64,000 nucleotides of DNA from OMII01 sp947467385 (GCA_044360075.1 JBIKLA010000004.1:91367-155366); one strand, 5' to 3'. Numbered from the stretch's first letter, positions 1 to 9,359 are shown. The notes: generated by a model not told the origin, from the letters alone. A program made the numbers and translations.

Positions 1-281
1 TCATCGTTCGGCTCATCTCGGCGCTCACACCCTCATCAGAGTTCGCAACGCCGAAGGTCAAGAAGTATGCACGCTTTGGCCCAGGCCCGCGCGGGGCGCA
101 GTCACTCGTCCTCGCCGCTAAGGTAAGCGCTCTTCTTGACCGCCGCATCAACCTCTCGTTTGAGGACATCAGGGGCGCCATTAAGCAGACGCTTCGCCAC
201 CGGCTAATCTTAAACTTCCAAGCTGAGGCCGACGGCGTAACCACCGATGACCTCATCGAGGAGGTTCGAAACGCAAAGTAG
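1..281 (+). CDS. MoxR-family AAA+ ATPase, C-terminal fragment
   Basis: Only the last 92 codons are present; the frame is open from the left edge (codon phase begins at base 3) to TAG at 279-281. The segment contains YARFGPGPRGAQSLVLAAK and then a helical stretch ending in a TTDDLIEEV-like tail, which is the lid and C-terminal part of MoxR ATPases. MoxR proteins are known as chaperone-like AAA+ ATPases working with VWA-domain partners. The next three genes, DUF58 and two VWA membrane proteins, fit that context exactly and follow on the same strand with a 9-base gap. The Walker motifs lie outside the window, so activity cannot be judged. Confidence 0.88.
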   Translation, partial: IVRLISALTPSSEFATPKVKKYARFGPGPRGAQSLVLAAKVSALLDRRINLSFEDIRGAIKQTLRHRLILNFQAEADGVTTDDLIEEVRNAK

Positions 282-290
282 TCCCTGCCT

Positions 291-1187
291 ATGCAGCTCT
301 CGCCTGAAACCCTCCGTCTCTTAAGCGCATTCGCGCTCCGGACGAGGCGCTCCTTCTTCGGCATCCGACAGGGCTCGCACCGCTCTCAGCGGCGCGGGCA
401 CGGCATGGAGTTCGCAGAGTTTCGAAACTACGAGCTTGGCGACAATCCGCGCTACATCGACTGGAACCTCTTCGCCCGCAGCGACAAGCTGCTCGTCAAG
501 CGCTACCTTGAGGAGGAGAACGTCGCACTCTACATAGTTATCGACGGCTCTCGGTCGATGACGCATCCTTCGCTTCGAGAGAAATGGGACCTCGCCTCCC
601 ACATCGCGGCGTTCGCATCGTTCATCGGGCTCGCCAACAAGGACCCTGTCACCATCTCTGTTCTTGGCGGCCCGCACAGCCCCCGTTTCTGGAGCGGCAA
701 GGCCTTTGGGCCCCTCACCTCATTCCTTTCCGAGGCCACGACGATGCTCGTTACGCCCGAGGCGCAGTCATTAAACCTGCCTGAGGAGGCTCGGCGCGCC
801 GCAACGCGCGTCACCTTCCCGGGCATCTGCCTTATCCTGTCTGACTTCCTCTATCCGCTCGAACAGGTCATCTCGGTTCTCGGGGCATTTCGCGCCCGCA
901 ACATGGAAGTCCACGCCGTGCAGGTGCTCGGTAAAACAGACCAGTCTCTCGGCGGCGACCTTCGTTCAAGCGGGATTACGATTGCTGACAGCGAAACCGG
1001 CGAGGTGCGCGGCCTCTCGCTCGACACAGAGTCCCGGGCCACATACGCCGAGCTTCTCAACGAGCACACCGAAAAGATCCGGGAACACTGCCGCGCGCAC
1101 CGCGTGCAGTTCACCTCAGTCGTTGCCGACGGGGCCCCGGCCGATGCCGGCATCAGCGCCCTCACCCAGATGGGGCTGTTCGTATGA
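291..1187 (+). CDS. DUF58 domain protein (VWA-like, MoxR operon)
   Basis: 298 residues. The DUF58 hallmark FRNYELGDNPRYIDWN lies at about residues 44-59, followed by a VWA-like MIDAS motif DGSRSM at 85-90. No signal peptide or membrane segment is evident, so it should be cytoplasmic. DUF58 proteins sit next to moxR in many bacteria; their biochemical role is not settled, but they are thought to be partners of the MoxR ATPase. The gene starts 9 bases after the moxR stop, and its stop overlaps the next start by four bases (ATGA), so translational coupling is likely. Start ATG 291 has no clear Shine-Dalgarno sequence but sits well upstream of the conserved domain. Confidence 0.9.
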   Translation: MQLSPETLRLLSAFALRTRRSFFGIRQGSHRSQRRGHGMEFAEFRNYELGDNPRYIDWNLFARSDKLLVKRYLEEENVALYIVIDGSRSMTHPSLREKWDLASHIAAFASFIGLANKDPVTISVLGGPHSPRFWSGKAFGPLTSFLSEATTMLVTPEAQSLNLPEEARRAATRVTFPGICLILSDFLYPLEQVISVLGAFRARNMEVHAVQVLGKTDQSLGGDLRSSGITIADSETGEVRGLSLDTESRATYAELLNEHTEKIREHCRAHRVQFTSVVADGAPADAGISALTQMGLFV

Positions 1188-3022
1188 CGATTTTTGGCTA
1201 CGCCTTCAGCGCTCTCGCACCGTGGCTCCTTCTTGGCGCCCCTCTGGGAGCCGCTATCCTCGTGTGGGCCTACCGGTACCGGGGCACCGCGAACGAGGTG
1301 GTCATTTCAACCTTTCTCCTCGTGCGGCGGCTGCCTGAGTTGATGACCGCGCGAAAACGGTTCTCTCCTCCGCCCCAATTCTGGCTTGAGCTCGCCATCG
1401 TCGCGCTGCTATCGCTAGCCGCCGCAGGGATTTCCGCAATGCAGGCAGGCGAGAAAATCGCGATTGTCCTCGACTCCTCGCTCAGCATGCTGGCCAAGGA
1501 GCCCTCTGGCGGTACGCGCTTTGAGTCGGCTGCCCGAATAGCCAGCGCTGATGCTGCCCAGCGCGTTGCACGCTCTCGGTTCACTGTATTTACTGCCGCG
1601 GCATCACTTCAGCGCGCATCGGAGAGCGGCATCTCCGGCCCAGCGGCGGCGCTTGCGATCCGAGGCCTTAAGCCGACACTCTCGCCAGATCGCCTCGACA
1701 GCGCCATCTACTCCCTCCTCAACGATGGATCATATGACTCCGTCTGGGTGTACACCGACAAGGCCGCTCCGGAAGGGCTCATGAGTCTCGCAAAGCTCAA
1801 GGTCACGTCTATCCCCACAGACACCGGAGCGACCCGAAACGCTTGGATTCGGTCCGTGTCCTCCCTCCCCGCGGGAGCGCTCTCCGTCGACATCGGAGTG
1901 GTGGGGCCAGCTCCTGCCACTGCGCGCCTCACAGCCGACTGCTTCGACTCGAGCGGTGTCCCTGTTCGGGAGCATTCCGGCAAGACTATCCAGCTCTCTC
2001 CGGCCTCACCGACTACGGTCCAGCTTGGGCCCATTCGCGAGCCGTGGAGCTATTGCAGCGTGTCGGTGCAGGGCCTGTCTGCAGGCGAAGAGTCCTTGCT
2101 CGTCGATAACGAGGCGTGGGTCACCTCGGATTCTGCTGGCTCCACGATTCGAGTTGTGAGCCCGCTCACTCCTGACGAGCTTGGATTACCACGCATCCAG
2201 GGATATTCCTTCGAGCGCATCTCTCCTGAGGCGTTGCCCTCCCTAAGCGCCGGCGCAGCGGTGATCTTTCATCGCACAGCTCCTCCGCCTGAGCTCACGG
2301 CATCCTCGCTCGTCGTCATGCCCCCAACAGGCCCCCTCGGGTTATCAGGCTCGGTGGGGATCGAGGCTTCCGGCACAGCGAGCGTCACGCGCTGGAGCAG
2401 CTCGCACCCTCTTCTTCAGTACCTAAACCCAACCCTGCTCTCGATCAGCCGGGTGAGGCCCCTTCGATGTCCCGAGCTCTCGCAGCAGATCTTGTCATCC
2501 TCAGCGGGAGATCTCGTGTGTGCCGGTGAGGACCGGTCCGGGAGGCTTGTCGTCACCGGCTTTGAGATCTTCCCCTTCGACGGGCTCTTGTCGCCGACCG
2601 TGAGCATCTTTACGCTCAATGCGCTCAAGTGGATCGCTCAAGTGCCGTCGACTGCCAGCGGCGCCGTTGGACCAGCGACGCTACCAGAGGGGGCCACCAA
2701 CGTGCGCTACCTCGCCCCCAGTGCTCCACCTCCTGAGCAGCAAGGCGACTCAACCTTCGACATCTCGACCCCGGGCATCATCGCTTTTTCGCCACAAGGA
2801 GGGCCTGAGCCGCAAATTCGAGCCTTTAACATCTTCTCGGATGAAGAATCCAACCTTTCAGACACCGAGTCGCTCTCCGTTTCTCTCGCATCGGTTGAGC
2901 CACAAGCGCGCGCTCGGGCGCCGTTCGCATGCGCCCCGTGGTTTGCGCTCATCGCCTGGCTGCTTCTGGCGATCGACATCGCACGACGAGCCATCCGCGC
3001 TTCGGCATGGGGGGCCCGATGA
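1184..3022 (+). CDS. BatA-like membrane protein with VWA domain
   Basis: 612 residues. The N-terminus has two hydrophobic segments (about residues 8-30 and 66-86) separated by the short basic loop typical of the aerotolerance-regulator/BatA N-terminal domain. A VWA-type domain follows with MIDAS DSSLSM at 97-102. The long middle part (about 200-570) is beta-rich by appearance and has no motif I recognise. A single helix, WFALIAWLLLAIDIA, closes the protein near residue 590, so the middle part is probably periplasmic. The start overlaps the DUF58 stop (ATGA) and the stop overlaps the next gene's start. Family is clear; the specific role in this organism is unknown. Confidence 0.82.
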   Translation: MTIFGYAFSALAPWLLLGAPLGAAILVWAYRYRGTANEVVISTFLLVRRLPELMTARKRFSPPPQFWLELAIVALLSLAAAGISAMQAGEKIAIVLDSSLSMLAKEPSGGTRFESAARIASADAAQRVARSRFTVFTAAASLQRASESGISGPAAALAIRGLKPTLSPDRLDSAIYSLLNDGSYDSVWVYTDKAAPEGLMSLAKLKVTSIPTDTGATRNAWIRSVSSLPAGALSVDIGVVGPAPATARLTADCFDSSGVPVREHSGKTIQLSPASPTTVQLGPIREPWSYCSVSVQGLSAGEESLLVDNEAWVTSDSAGSTIRVVSPLTPDELGLPRIQGYSFERISPEALPSLSAGAAVIFHRTAPPPELTASSLVVMPPTGPLGLSGSVGIEASGTASVTRWSSSHPLLQYLNPTLLSISRVRPLRCPELSQQILSSSAGDLVCAGEDRSGRLVVTGFEIFPFDGLLSPTVSIFTLNALKWIAQVPSTASGAVGPATLPEGATNVRYLAPSAPPPEQQGDSTFDISTPGIIAFSPQGGPEPQIRAFNIFSDEESNLSDTESLSVSLASVEPQARARAPFACAPWFALIAWLLLAIDIARRAIRASAWGAR

Positions 3023-5574
3023 GCTTTGCGATTCCCCAGCTCCTTGCCCTCATCCCGCTTTCGCTCATCGCCTTAGTGCTCACACTGCGAACCAAGAGGA
3101 ACCGTTCCGGGAAGCCGATCTTGCTGGCCCTGCTGCGGGCAGGAACTCTCTCGGCGCTTTCCTGCGCCCTTGCGCAGCCCTTCTTGTCGAGACAGCAGCC
3201 CTCGCGAAGCCTGCCGGTTCTTGTCGACATCTCCTCAAGCGTCGCGGTGGCCCAGGGAGACGCGCTGTTGCAGGGCGCTGAGTCGATTTCCTCGGCTCTT
3301 GGCGTTCCGCTGACCCTCTTCCCGTTTAGCCGCTTCGTCTCCGCCTCTGGCACCTCCGCTGGTGCCCCATTTGCTACTGTGCGGCGCGGCTCAGAGAAGC
3401 TCGATACCGGGGCGTCAGACCTGGGTGCTGCCCTCAGGGAGGCATCTTCGCTTTCCTCGCCCGTGGTGCTGCTTCTCTCGGACGGATATGAGACCACCGG
3501 CAGCGCAGTTTCTGCCCTGTCATCAGCCGGCCAGCCGAAGATTTTTCCCCTCACGGCTGCCGGCGAGTCCCCCCAGAACGCCCTTTCGATCTCCCAGCTC
3601 TACGTGCCGCTTACCGTTAAGGCGAAGAAGGCGGCAGAGGTTCGAGCGACGGTAACAAGCGGCTCCACGGAGCCGCACGACGCCGAGCTCGTCGTCAAGC
3701 ACGGAGAGGGTGTTGTGCTCTCAAAGCAGCTACGGGTCCCGCCTGGCGAAGACGTGCTCGTGACAGCACAGACAAACCCAGCGCTTGAGGGCCTCAACAT
3801 TGTCACAGCCACGCTCTCGTGGCGTGATGCCGATGGACCTCATTCGGTCACCAAAACGAGCTGGCTCAGCAGCGAACGACGCAGCCGGGTGCTACTTCTA
3901 TCCGGGACGCTCGATGATGAGCGCTACCTAACCCAGATCCTCAAGAGCCAGGCGTACGAGCTAGAGGCTCGCGTGGCTCAGGGCGCGGTTGCCTCGAGCG
4001 AACCGCCGTCGCAATTTCGGGCCGTGATTCTCAACAATGTGCCGGCTTCGGCGCTTCCGCGCAGCTTCGTCGACGCTCTCCCCAAGTACGTTCGGGACGG
4101 CGGGGGCCTCATCATGGTAGGCGGCAATAGAAGCTTTGGCCTCGGCGGCTACATCGGATCCCCGATCGAGGACATCCTGCCAGTTACCCTCGTTCCGCCC
4201 CACACCGAAAAGAAGCGCCTCAATGTCGCCGTCCAGCTCGTCATCGACAAGTCCCGCAGCATGGCCGAGGACTCGCGCCTTGAGTTCGCAAAGGCTGCCG
4301 CGCGAGAAGTCGTCGACTCACTGAAGGACGACGACTTCGTCGGTGTCATCGGCTTCGAGGAGGTCGCCTTCATCGCTCTCCCCATGTCGCGCGTCGGGGA
4401 TGTTCGGGGCACCGCCTCAGATCGCATCAGCCGGCTCTTTCCCACAAACCGAACCAACCTCTATCCCGCGCTTGAGGAGGGCCGACGGGGACTGTCGCGG
4501 GTAAGTGCCGGCAGGAAGCACCTCATCGTGCTCACGGATGGGCAGATCCCTGACCAGGGCCCATTTTACTTTAACCTCATCCACCAGATGCGACTCCTGG
4601 GCATCACGGTTTCGACGGTACTTGTCGGCACAGACGCACCAGACGCATTCCTCGTGGAGATTGCGAACCAAGGCGGGGGATCCTTCTACCAGACCAACGA
4701 TCCCCGCAACCTGCCGCGCATCTTTCTCTCCGACATCAAGGTGGCCTCGGGCGAGCGCACGCTGAAAGAGGAGCCCCAGATCCCGGTCCTGCTTGGACCC
4801 GACGGTGTGCGATCGACCCGCATCGACAGCTTTCCTCCGCTGCGCGGCTTCGTCGAGACGCTCTCGCGGCGCGGTGCGGCAACAGAGCTCCTCGTTTCCG
4901 AGGAGGACAAGCGCTATCCGCTTCTTGCCTCATGGAAGGTGGGCGGGGGGCGAGCAATCGCGTTCACTTCAGACGCCAACGGCCGGTGGTCGGCGCCGTG
5001 GCTTCGGTGGCACGGCATTGAGGAATTTTGGTCCGACCTCGTCGAATCGGCGCAACCAAGCACGCTTGAGAAGCCGCTCTCAACCCAATTCGACCTGCGC
5101 ACGTGGGTAGAAGGCAGCGATCTCGTCATCGATCTCTCGCTCTTTGAGGAGCCGCGCGTCAGCTCAGTAGCCGCCACCGTCGTTCTTCCCTCCGGAGAGT
5201 CGCGAGACCTCCCGTTCTCTCCCAAGCAGAGGGGACACTACCAGGCGCGCCTCGCGGGAGCTGCGGCGGGTACCTACCGAGCAACCGTGTCGCTGGGCAG
5301 CCAGAAGCTTCCCGAGGTTGCGTGGACTCTCTCTGGCGAGCTCTTCGGAGAGCAGCAGCACCGCACCCCTAACCTTGAGCTGCTGCAGGCGATCGCCAAC
5401 CGAACAGGAGGCAAGATAAACCCGACTCCTGATGACATTCGGCCGCTCATGACCCAGGTGCTTGAGAGGCGCGAGGTGGCACACCTCTTCCTCATGGCAG
5501 CCCTGCTGCTCTTTCTACTTGAGCTGCTGCTGCGCGAGGCCTCCCGCCGGGCGCTCCGGCCCGCAGGGGCGTAG
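3019..5574 (+). CDS. large membrane protein with two VWA domains and a GATase-1-like region
   Basis: 851 residues from ATG 3019, chosen because it overlaps the previous stop (ATGA) and opens directly into a membrane segment (SFAIPQLLALIPLSLIALVL); a longer reading from 2929 adds 30 residues with no family character. A first VWA-like domain has DISSS near residue 69 and LLLSDGYETTG near 152. A Gly-rich strand YVRDGGGLIMVGG near 357 resembles the class I glutamine-amidotransferase-like fold found in long VWA membrane proteins. A second, complete MIDAS DKSRSM follows near 409, with the partner LTDGQ near 506. A C-terminal helix FLMAALLLFLLELLL ends the protein. It is the last gene of the MoxR-VWA operon. 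Function is inferred only from the operon. Confidence 0.82.
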   Translation: MSFAIPQLLALIPLSLIALVLTLRTKRNRSGKPILLALLRAGTLSALSCALAQPFLSRQQPSRSLPVLVDISSSVAVAQGDALLQGAESISSALGVPLTLFPFSRFVSASGTSAGAPFATVRRGSEKLDTGASDLGAALREASSLSSPVVLLLSDGYETTGSAVSALSSAGQPKIFPLTAAGESPQNALSISQLYVPLTVKAKKAAEVRATVTSGSTEPHDAELVVKHGEGVVLSKQLRVPPGEDVLVTAQTNPALEGLNIVTATLSWRDADGPHSVTKTSWLSSERRSRVLLLSGTLDDERYLTQILKSQAYELEARVAQGAVASSEPPSQFRAVILNNVPASALPRSFVDALPKYVRDGGGLIMVGGNRSFGLGGYIGSPIEDILPVTLVPPHTEKKRLNVAVQLVIDKSRSMAEDSRLEFAKAAAREVVDSLKDDDFVGVIGFEEVAFIALPMSRVGDVRGTASDRISRLFPTNRTNLYPALEEGRRGLSRVSAGRKHLIVLTDGQIPDQGPFYFNLIHQMRLLGITVSTVLVGTDAPDAFLVEIANQGGGSFYQTNDPRNLPRIFLSDIKVASGERTLKEEPQIPVLLGPDGVRSTRIDSFPPLRGFVETLSRRGAATELLVSEEDKRYPLLASWKVGGGRAIAFTSDANGRWSAPWLRWHGIEEFWSDLVESAQPSTLEKPLSTQFDLRTWVEGSDLVIDLSLFEEPRVSSVAATVVLPSGESRDLPFSPKQRGHYQARLAGAAAGTYRATVSLGSQKLPEVAWTLSGELFGEQQHRTPNLELLQAIANRTGGKINPTPDDIRPLMTQVLERREVAHLFLMAALLLFLLELLLREASRRALRPAGA

Positions 5575-5635
5575 CGCGCTTCCGGCGCCCGTCAGGGCTA
5601 TTGGAAGTGTCCCCTAGCTGCGCTACAACCACACC

Positions 5636-6289
5636 ATGGCACACCCTTATTCCATTTATTTTGCGGGAGAGCTCTTCTCGCTCAAGCACCTTGTCGGGAA
5701 CGCGCTGCTCGTTGAGGCTCTCGAGAAGCTCTCAGACAACCGTTACAGGTGCGTTGTGCCCCAGGACCTTGAGGTGCGCGACGCCACTTCCCTCTACATC
5801 CGCAACCACGACCTCTACTTCTGCATGTCGAGTGACCTCGGCATATTCCACTTCGACGGCCCAGAGCTCGACTCTGGAACTGCCGCTGAGTTCCTCTTCG
5901 CAAAGATGCTTGATATTCCGGCGGTCATCCTTCGCACCGATTTCCGCCAGGCCGGTGACGCACGCAGCGTCCCGTGGAACCTGATGCTGTCCGGCTTTCC
6001 ACGCACTGAGCTTGTCCTCATCGACAGTGTCGCCCTCTACAAGCAGGGGACTGAGGAGCGTGGCATGACGGGCCCACAGGCTGCCCAGTTTGCAACTGAG
6101 GAGCTGGCAAAGCTCGTCATCGCAGCGCTCGACACTGCTCGCCAGAGCCCACCCGTGCTACCTCCTGAGCATAGGGAGCGCGTGTACGAGTGGGCGCGCC
6201 TCTTTCCGGGATCGGGTTTTGACGTGCGCGTACCGCACGCGAAGGCGCTGGAGCTCCTGCAGTCCAAGCTCGACAGGGGGCTGCTATGA
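5636..6289 (+). CDS. nucleoside 2-deoxyribosyltransferase family protein
   Basis: 217 residues. The family transfers or hydrolyses the N-glycosidic bond of 2'-deoxynucleosides. The active-site pattern is visible as DGPELDSGTAAEFLFA (about residues 74-89): D74 and D79 correspond to the conserved substrate-binding acids and E85 to the nucleophile. The N-terminal YSIYFAGELFSLKHL is the usual first strand and helix. The C-terminus is longer than in the smallest family members, with an extra helical part from about residue 150. The stop overlaps the ribokinase-like start by four bases, so base exchange or hydrolysis and sugar phosphorylation are probably coupled in one salvage pathway. Exact substrate is not readable from the sequence. 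Confidence 0.82.
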   Translation: MAHPYSIYFAGELFSLKHLVGNALLVEALEKLSDNRYRCVVPQDLEVRDATSLYIRNHDLYFCMSSDLGIFHFDGPELDSGTAAEFLFAKMLDIPAVILRTDFRQAGDARSVPWNLMLSGFPRTELVLIDSVALYKQGTEERGMTGPQAAQFATEELAKLVIAALDTARQSPPVLPPEHRERVYEWARLFPGSGFDVRVPHAKALELLQSKLDRGLL

Positions 6290-7266
6290 GCGCACGAGTT
6301 GCGGTTATCGGAAGCTTCGTCCAGGATCTTGCCTTCAAGGTCGCCACGTTTCCCTCCACCGGCGAGACCCGCATCGGCGAGTTCTTAATGGGACCGGGCG
6401 GCAAGGGCTCAAACCAAGCCGTGGCAGCGCACCGCCAGGGAGTGCCAACGCTCTTCATCGGCGCCATCGGCAATGACCTGTTTGGCCACGGCTACCGCGA
6501 GTGGACAAAGCAGGAGGGGCTGCCGACTGCCCTGCTCGTCGTCGAGGACACGCCCACGGGCGCTGCCTCTATCGTCGTCAACGAGCGCGCAGAGAACGCC
6601 ATCGTCGTGGCGCTAGGCGCAAACGACGCTCTCACATCAGATCACGTAACGTCGGTCCTGTCTGCGCAGCCGAACGTGCAGGTCCTCCTGCTTCAGGCCG
6701 AGAGCAACTTAAAGGCGGCCGAGGACACCTTGCACTACGGCCGAACCAAGGGCCTGTTCTCGATCTTCAATCCGGCGCCGATCAACCCAGGGGTGTCCCC
6801 GGAGCTGCTAGCCTTCGCTGACTGCATAACGCCCAACGAGACAGAGGCCGCGTATCTGCTTGAGAAGTTCACGGGCCACCGCCTGGAGAAGGACATTACG
6901 CTCCTTTCAGACGATGAGCTCAAGGCGCTGTGCGAGCACCTACCGTCGCCAACCGTCCTCATCACCGTCGGGAGCCAGGGGGCGATCCTCTTTCAGCGCC
7001 GGGTAGCCTCCGGCAAGGTTCGCTCAATCAACCAAGGCGAGATCCTGCGCATCCCCTCCATCCCGGTGACTCCGGTAGATACAACCGGGGCAGGGGACGC
7101 ATTCAACGGCGGGCTCGCTGCGGGCATCGTAAAGTTTCAGGGAGATCTCCCGCAGGCGATACGGTACGCAACGGTCGTTGCGGGGCTTTCAACCGAGCGG
7201 GGAGGAACCGCTCCGTCGATGCCGACCGTCGCGGACGTTCAGCGCTTTTCGCAGTTTTACTCATAG
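6286..7266 (+). CDS. rbsK: ribokinase-like PfkB-family sugar kinase
   Basis: 326 residues. PfkB family signature 1 is GPGGKGSNQAVAAHRQG near residues 37-53 and signature 2 is DTTGAGDAFNGGLAAG at 265-280, with D271 as the expected catalytic base. GGKGSNQA with the N-terminal GSFVQDLAFKV is characteristic of ribokinase rather than fructokinase or adenosine kinase. It would phosphorylate ribose or deoxyribose at O5 using ATP. An insertion around residues 175-215 makes it a little longer than the E. coli enzyme (309). The ATGA overlap with the deoxyribosyltransferase gene suggests the kinase consumes pentose released there; deoxyribokinase is therefore a real alternative. Confidence 0.82.
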   Translation: MSARVAVIGSFVQDLAFKVATFPSTGETRIGEFLMGPGGKGSNQAVAAHRQGVPTLFIGAIGNDLFGHGYREWTKQEGLPTALLVVEDTPTGAASIVVNERAENAIVVALGANDALTSDHVTSVLSAQPNVQVLLLQAESNLKAAEDTLHYGRTKGLFSIFNPAPINPGVSPELLAFADCITPNETEAAYLLEKFTGHRLEKDITLLSDDELKALCEHLPSPTVLITVGSQGAILFQRRVASGKVRSINQGEILRIPSIPVTPVDTTGAGDAFNGGLAAGIVKFQGDLPQAIRYATVVAGLSTERGGTAPSMPTVADVQRFSQFYS

Positions 7267-7279
7267 AAGGAGCAATGCC

Positions 7280-7555
7280 ATGCCATACATCGGACGGAAG
7301 GACAGAAAGCAGTACCAGGAGCTGTTGAATGCGCTCGCAGAGATCGTCCCCCAAGACCGCATGCAACGGCCGGGCCACATGAACTACATCGTAAGCCTCC
7401 TTATCGAGAAGGTGTACGGCAAGGAGATGCGGTACGCCGACCACAACGAGGTTGTCGGATTCCTAAACTGCATCGCCCTTGAGTTCTACCGGCGGAAAAC
7501 AGCCCCGTATGAGGACATCAAGATCGTTGAGGAAGGCGACCTGACGGACCTCTAG
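7280..7555 (+). CDS. conserved small protein (91 residues), unknown function
   Basis: 91 residues from ATG 7280, preceded by AGAAGGAGCAATGCC, which places GAAGGAG about 7 bases upstream; this decides the start over an upstream ATG in the same frame inside rbsK. The core pattern is MNYIVSLLIEKVY, then NEVVGFLNCIALEFYRR and TAPYEDIKI. From memory this resembles a widespread small family that begins MPYI and contains LNYVIT, EVIGVLEC and PYED (annotated in some databases as DUF6899), with no known function. It has no signal peptide, is probably all-helical and is cytoplasmic. It lies 13 bases after the ribokinase gene, so it is probably the third gene of the nucleoside salvage operon. Confidence 0.78.
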   Translation: MPYIGRKDRKQYQELLNALAEIVPQDRMQRPGHMNYIVSLLIEKVYGKEMRYADHNEVVGFLNCIALEFYRRKTAPYEDIKIVEEGDLTDL

Positions 7556-7611
7556 CTTTCATCCTCGACGGATCCGCAGTTCGCCCTCAGCCGATGGCGC
7601 AGCTCCGAGCA

Positions 7612-9291
7612 TCACGAGGCCCGGACAGACTTTACCTTACCAACGCCCGATCCCAGCGCCTCAACCTCGAAGCGATCAAGGACGGCAGCCCGCTCATCAG
7701 TTGATAGGGATGTAATGTCGAGCAGCACAGGCATCCCCTTGCTGAGAAGCTTTGCGACAAAGCCGGGATCGTCCAGCACCGTTCCCTCAACCGCCTCTAC
7801 TGCCCCGCCCTTAAGAAGCCGGATATTTCTGTGGTCCGTCGGGACTATTCCCGAGATATTTCCAAGCACAATGCGCTGCGGGGCGAGGACCTTCGAGGCG
7901 TACTCAACCCGCCGCGAGATGGGAAGAGCAATTGCGCCCGTTGCAGCCTCGACATGCGCAAGGTTTCGGCCGGTAATAATCACGACATCCGTGTCCCCCT
8001 CACTACGCAGCCGCTCGGCAACCGACTCCAGCACAGCGAGCTGCTCGCTCTGGGCTGCCTGCCGATACGGGCCGCTCCGGGAAATAGCAGATGCGCCTAG
8101 TGCCCCAAGCGCAAGCGCCACAATCGCTATAAGTACAACTCCGGTTGATAGCGCCCGCTCAACAAGCCATGCCAGCGCGCAGGCCGCAAGCGGCGAGAGG
8201 ATCGCGCTACTGAAGAGGAAGTAGGGCATCCACGGGTAGAAATACAGCAGGTGAAACTGGAGCGGCACGACAGCCGCAACAATGATCGCGATGCATATCG
8301 CGCCCAGCGGCGCGGCTTGCAGAGATCGTGCCCGCAGCGAGACCGCCCCAAGGGCGGCGACGAGCAAAACAAACGGGGCTCCACTGGCCAGAAGGGGCGG
8401 AAGGTTATCCACAAGATATCCCACGCTGAGGAGAAGCTGTGGATAATCGTACGGGATCGGGCACCACAGGTGATAGCCAGTTCGCATCGGGTCCCCAAAC
8501 ACCGCAGCGTCATACCAGCCGGTCACTAAACCCCAGGCCGCTGTCGGCAGGATGGCTGTCAGAAGGCCAAAGCCGCGCCGAGGGCGCTCATACCACCAGG
8601 CTACCACGATAGGAATCAGCAGGACTGCGCACAGGGGCCGACACGCGGCGGCTACCATGGTGGCGAGTCCCGCTGCGAGCCAGCGCGCCGTGCCTCCCTG
8701 CGGCCCTGCAACGATGAACGCAAACACTCCGAGCCCAAGCGCGGCGGTTGGAGCAAAGCTCAGCACCTCTTGTGCCCCCCCGGTGTAGCCAGGCAACAGC
8801 AGCACGACCGCAGACGCAAGAATTCCCGCAGACATGCTCCAGAGCTTTCGGGCAGCAAGGTAGGCCGCTCCGACCCCAAGCGCGGCCAGGAAGGCAACAC
8901 CCCATACCCCTATGCCAAGAGAACCCGGGCCACCAAGAATAATGCTCGGCAAGACGACAAAGAGCGAGAAGCCGATCGGGTAGCGCGGGGGGAACGCCTG
9001 CCCAGCCACGGTGATCTCATACCTGCCGTGCGAAAATATGTTGAGCGCCCCCACCGCATACTCGACCGAGTCCGGGGAGGTACGAAGATCCGCCGCGTGC
9101 TGCAGCGACGGCATCAGCGCCAGGGCTGATATCGTACATATGAGGGCCCCCAAGGCCATGTCTTTCAGCGCATACCCGCGCCACACCGTGACAAACGAGC
9201 TTGTGGCCAACATCCCGAGCACAATCGCGGCGATGGCAAGGTATGCGCCGATGTTGAGCGAGAGGGGGTGTATCAGCCCGGCAGAATCCAT
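7612..9291 (-). CDS. multipass membrane protein, GT-C glycosyltransferase-like
   Basis: 559 residues with about ten to twelve hydrophobic segments covering residues 10-400, then a soluble C-terminal part of about 130 residues. The first large loop contains SPDSVEYAVGALN followed by PPRYPIGFSLF, which resembles the acidic first periplasmic loop of GT-C family transferases (PMT/ArnT type) that use polyprenyl-phosphate sugars. The soluble tail with DVVIITGRNLAH looks like an alpha/beta fold but I cannot name it. It lies 68 bases downstream of the uvrD-like gene on the same strand. Start ATG 9291 has no strong ribosome site. Family assignment is moderate; donor and acceptor are unknown. Confidence 0.65.
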   Translation of the reverse strand: MDSAGLIHPLSLNIGAYLAIAAIVLGMLATSSFVTVWRGYALKDMALGALICTISALALMPSLQHAADLRTSPDSVEYAVGALNIFSHGRYEITVAGQAFPPRYPIGFSLFVVLPSIILGGPGSLGIGVWGVAFLAALGVGAAYLAARKLWSMSAGILASAVVLLLPGYTGGAQEVLSFAPTAALGLGVFAFIVAGPQGGTARWLAAGLATMVAAACRPLCAVLLIPIVVAWWYERPRRGFGLLTAILPTAAWGLVTGWYDAAVFGDPMRTGYHLWCPIPYDYPQLLLSVGYLVDNLPPLLASGAPFVLLVAALGAVSLRARSLQAAPLGAICIAIIVAAVVPLQFHLLYFYPWMPYFLFSSAILSPLAACALAWLVERALSTGVVLIAIVALALGALGASAISRSGPYRQAAQSEQLAVLESVAERLRSEGDTDVVIITGRNLAHVEAATGAIALPISRRVEYASKVLAPQRIVLGNISGIVPTDHRNIRLLKGGAVEAVEGTVLDDPGFVAKLLSKGMPVLLDITSLSTDERAAVLDRFEVEALGSGVGKVKSVRAS

Positions 9292-9359
9292 GGGCGATAG
9301 TTTGCCCCGAAACGTCGCCGAGCCGCTACGCTGAACTTTAAACCAGCCGCAATCTGCCC

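Noticed and set aside
2619..3281. 220-residue plus-strand ORF across the junction of the two VWA genes
   Set aside because: Shadow frame; the two VWA proteins have family motifs and an ATGA junction at the same place.
5548..5598. GC-rich inverted repeat after the VWA operon
   Set aside because: Stem is interrupted by a long loop and has no T-run, so a terminator cannot be claimed.
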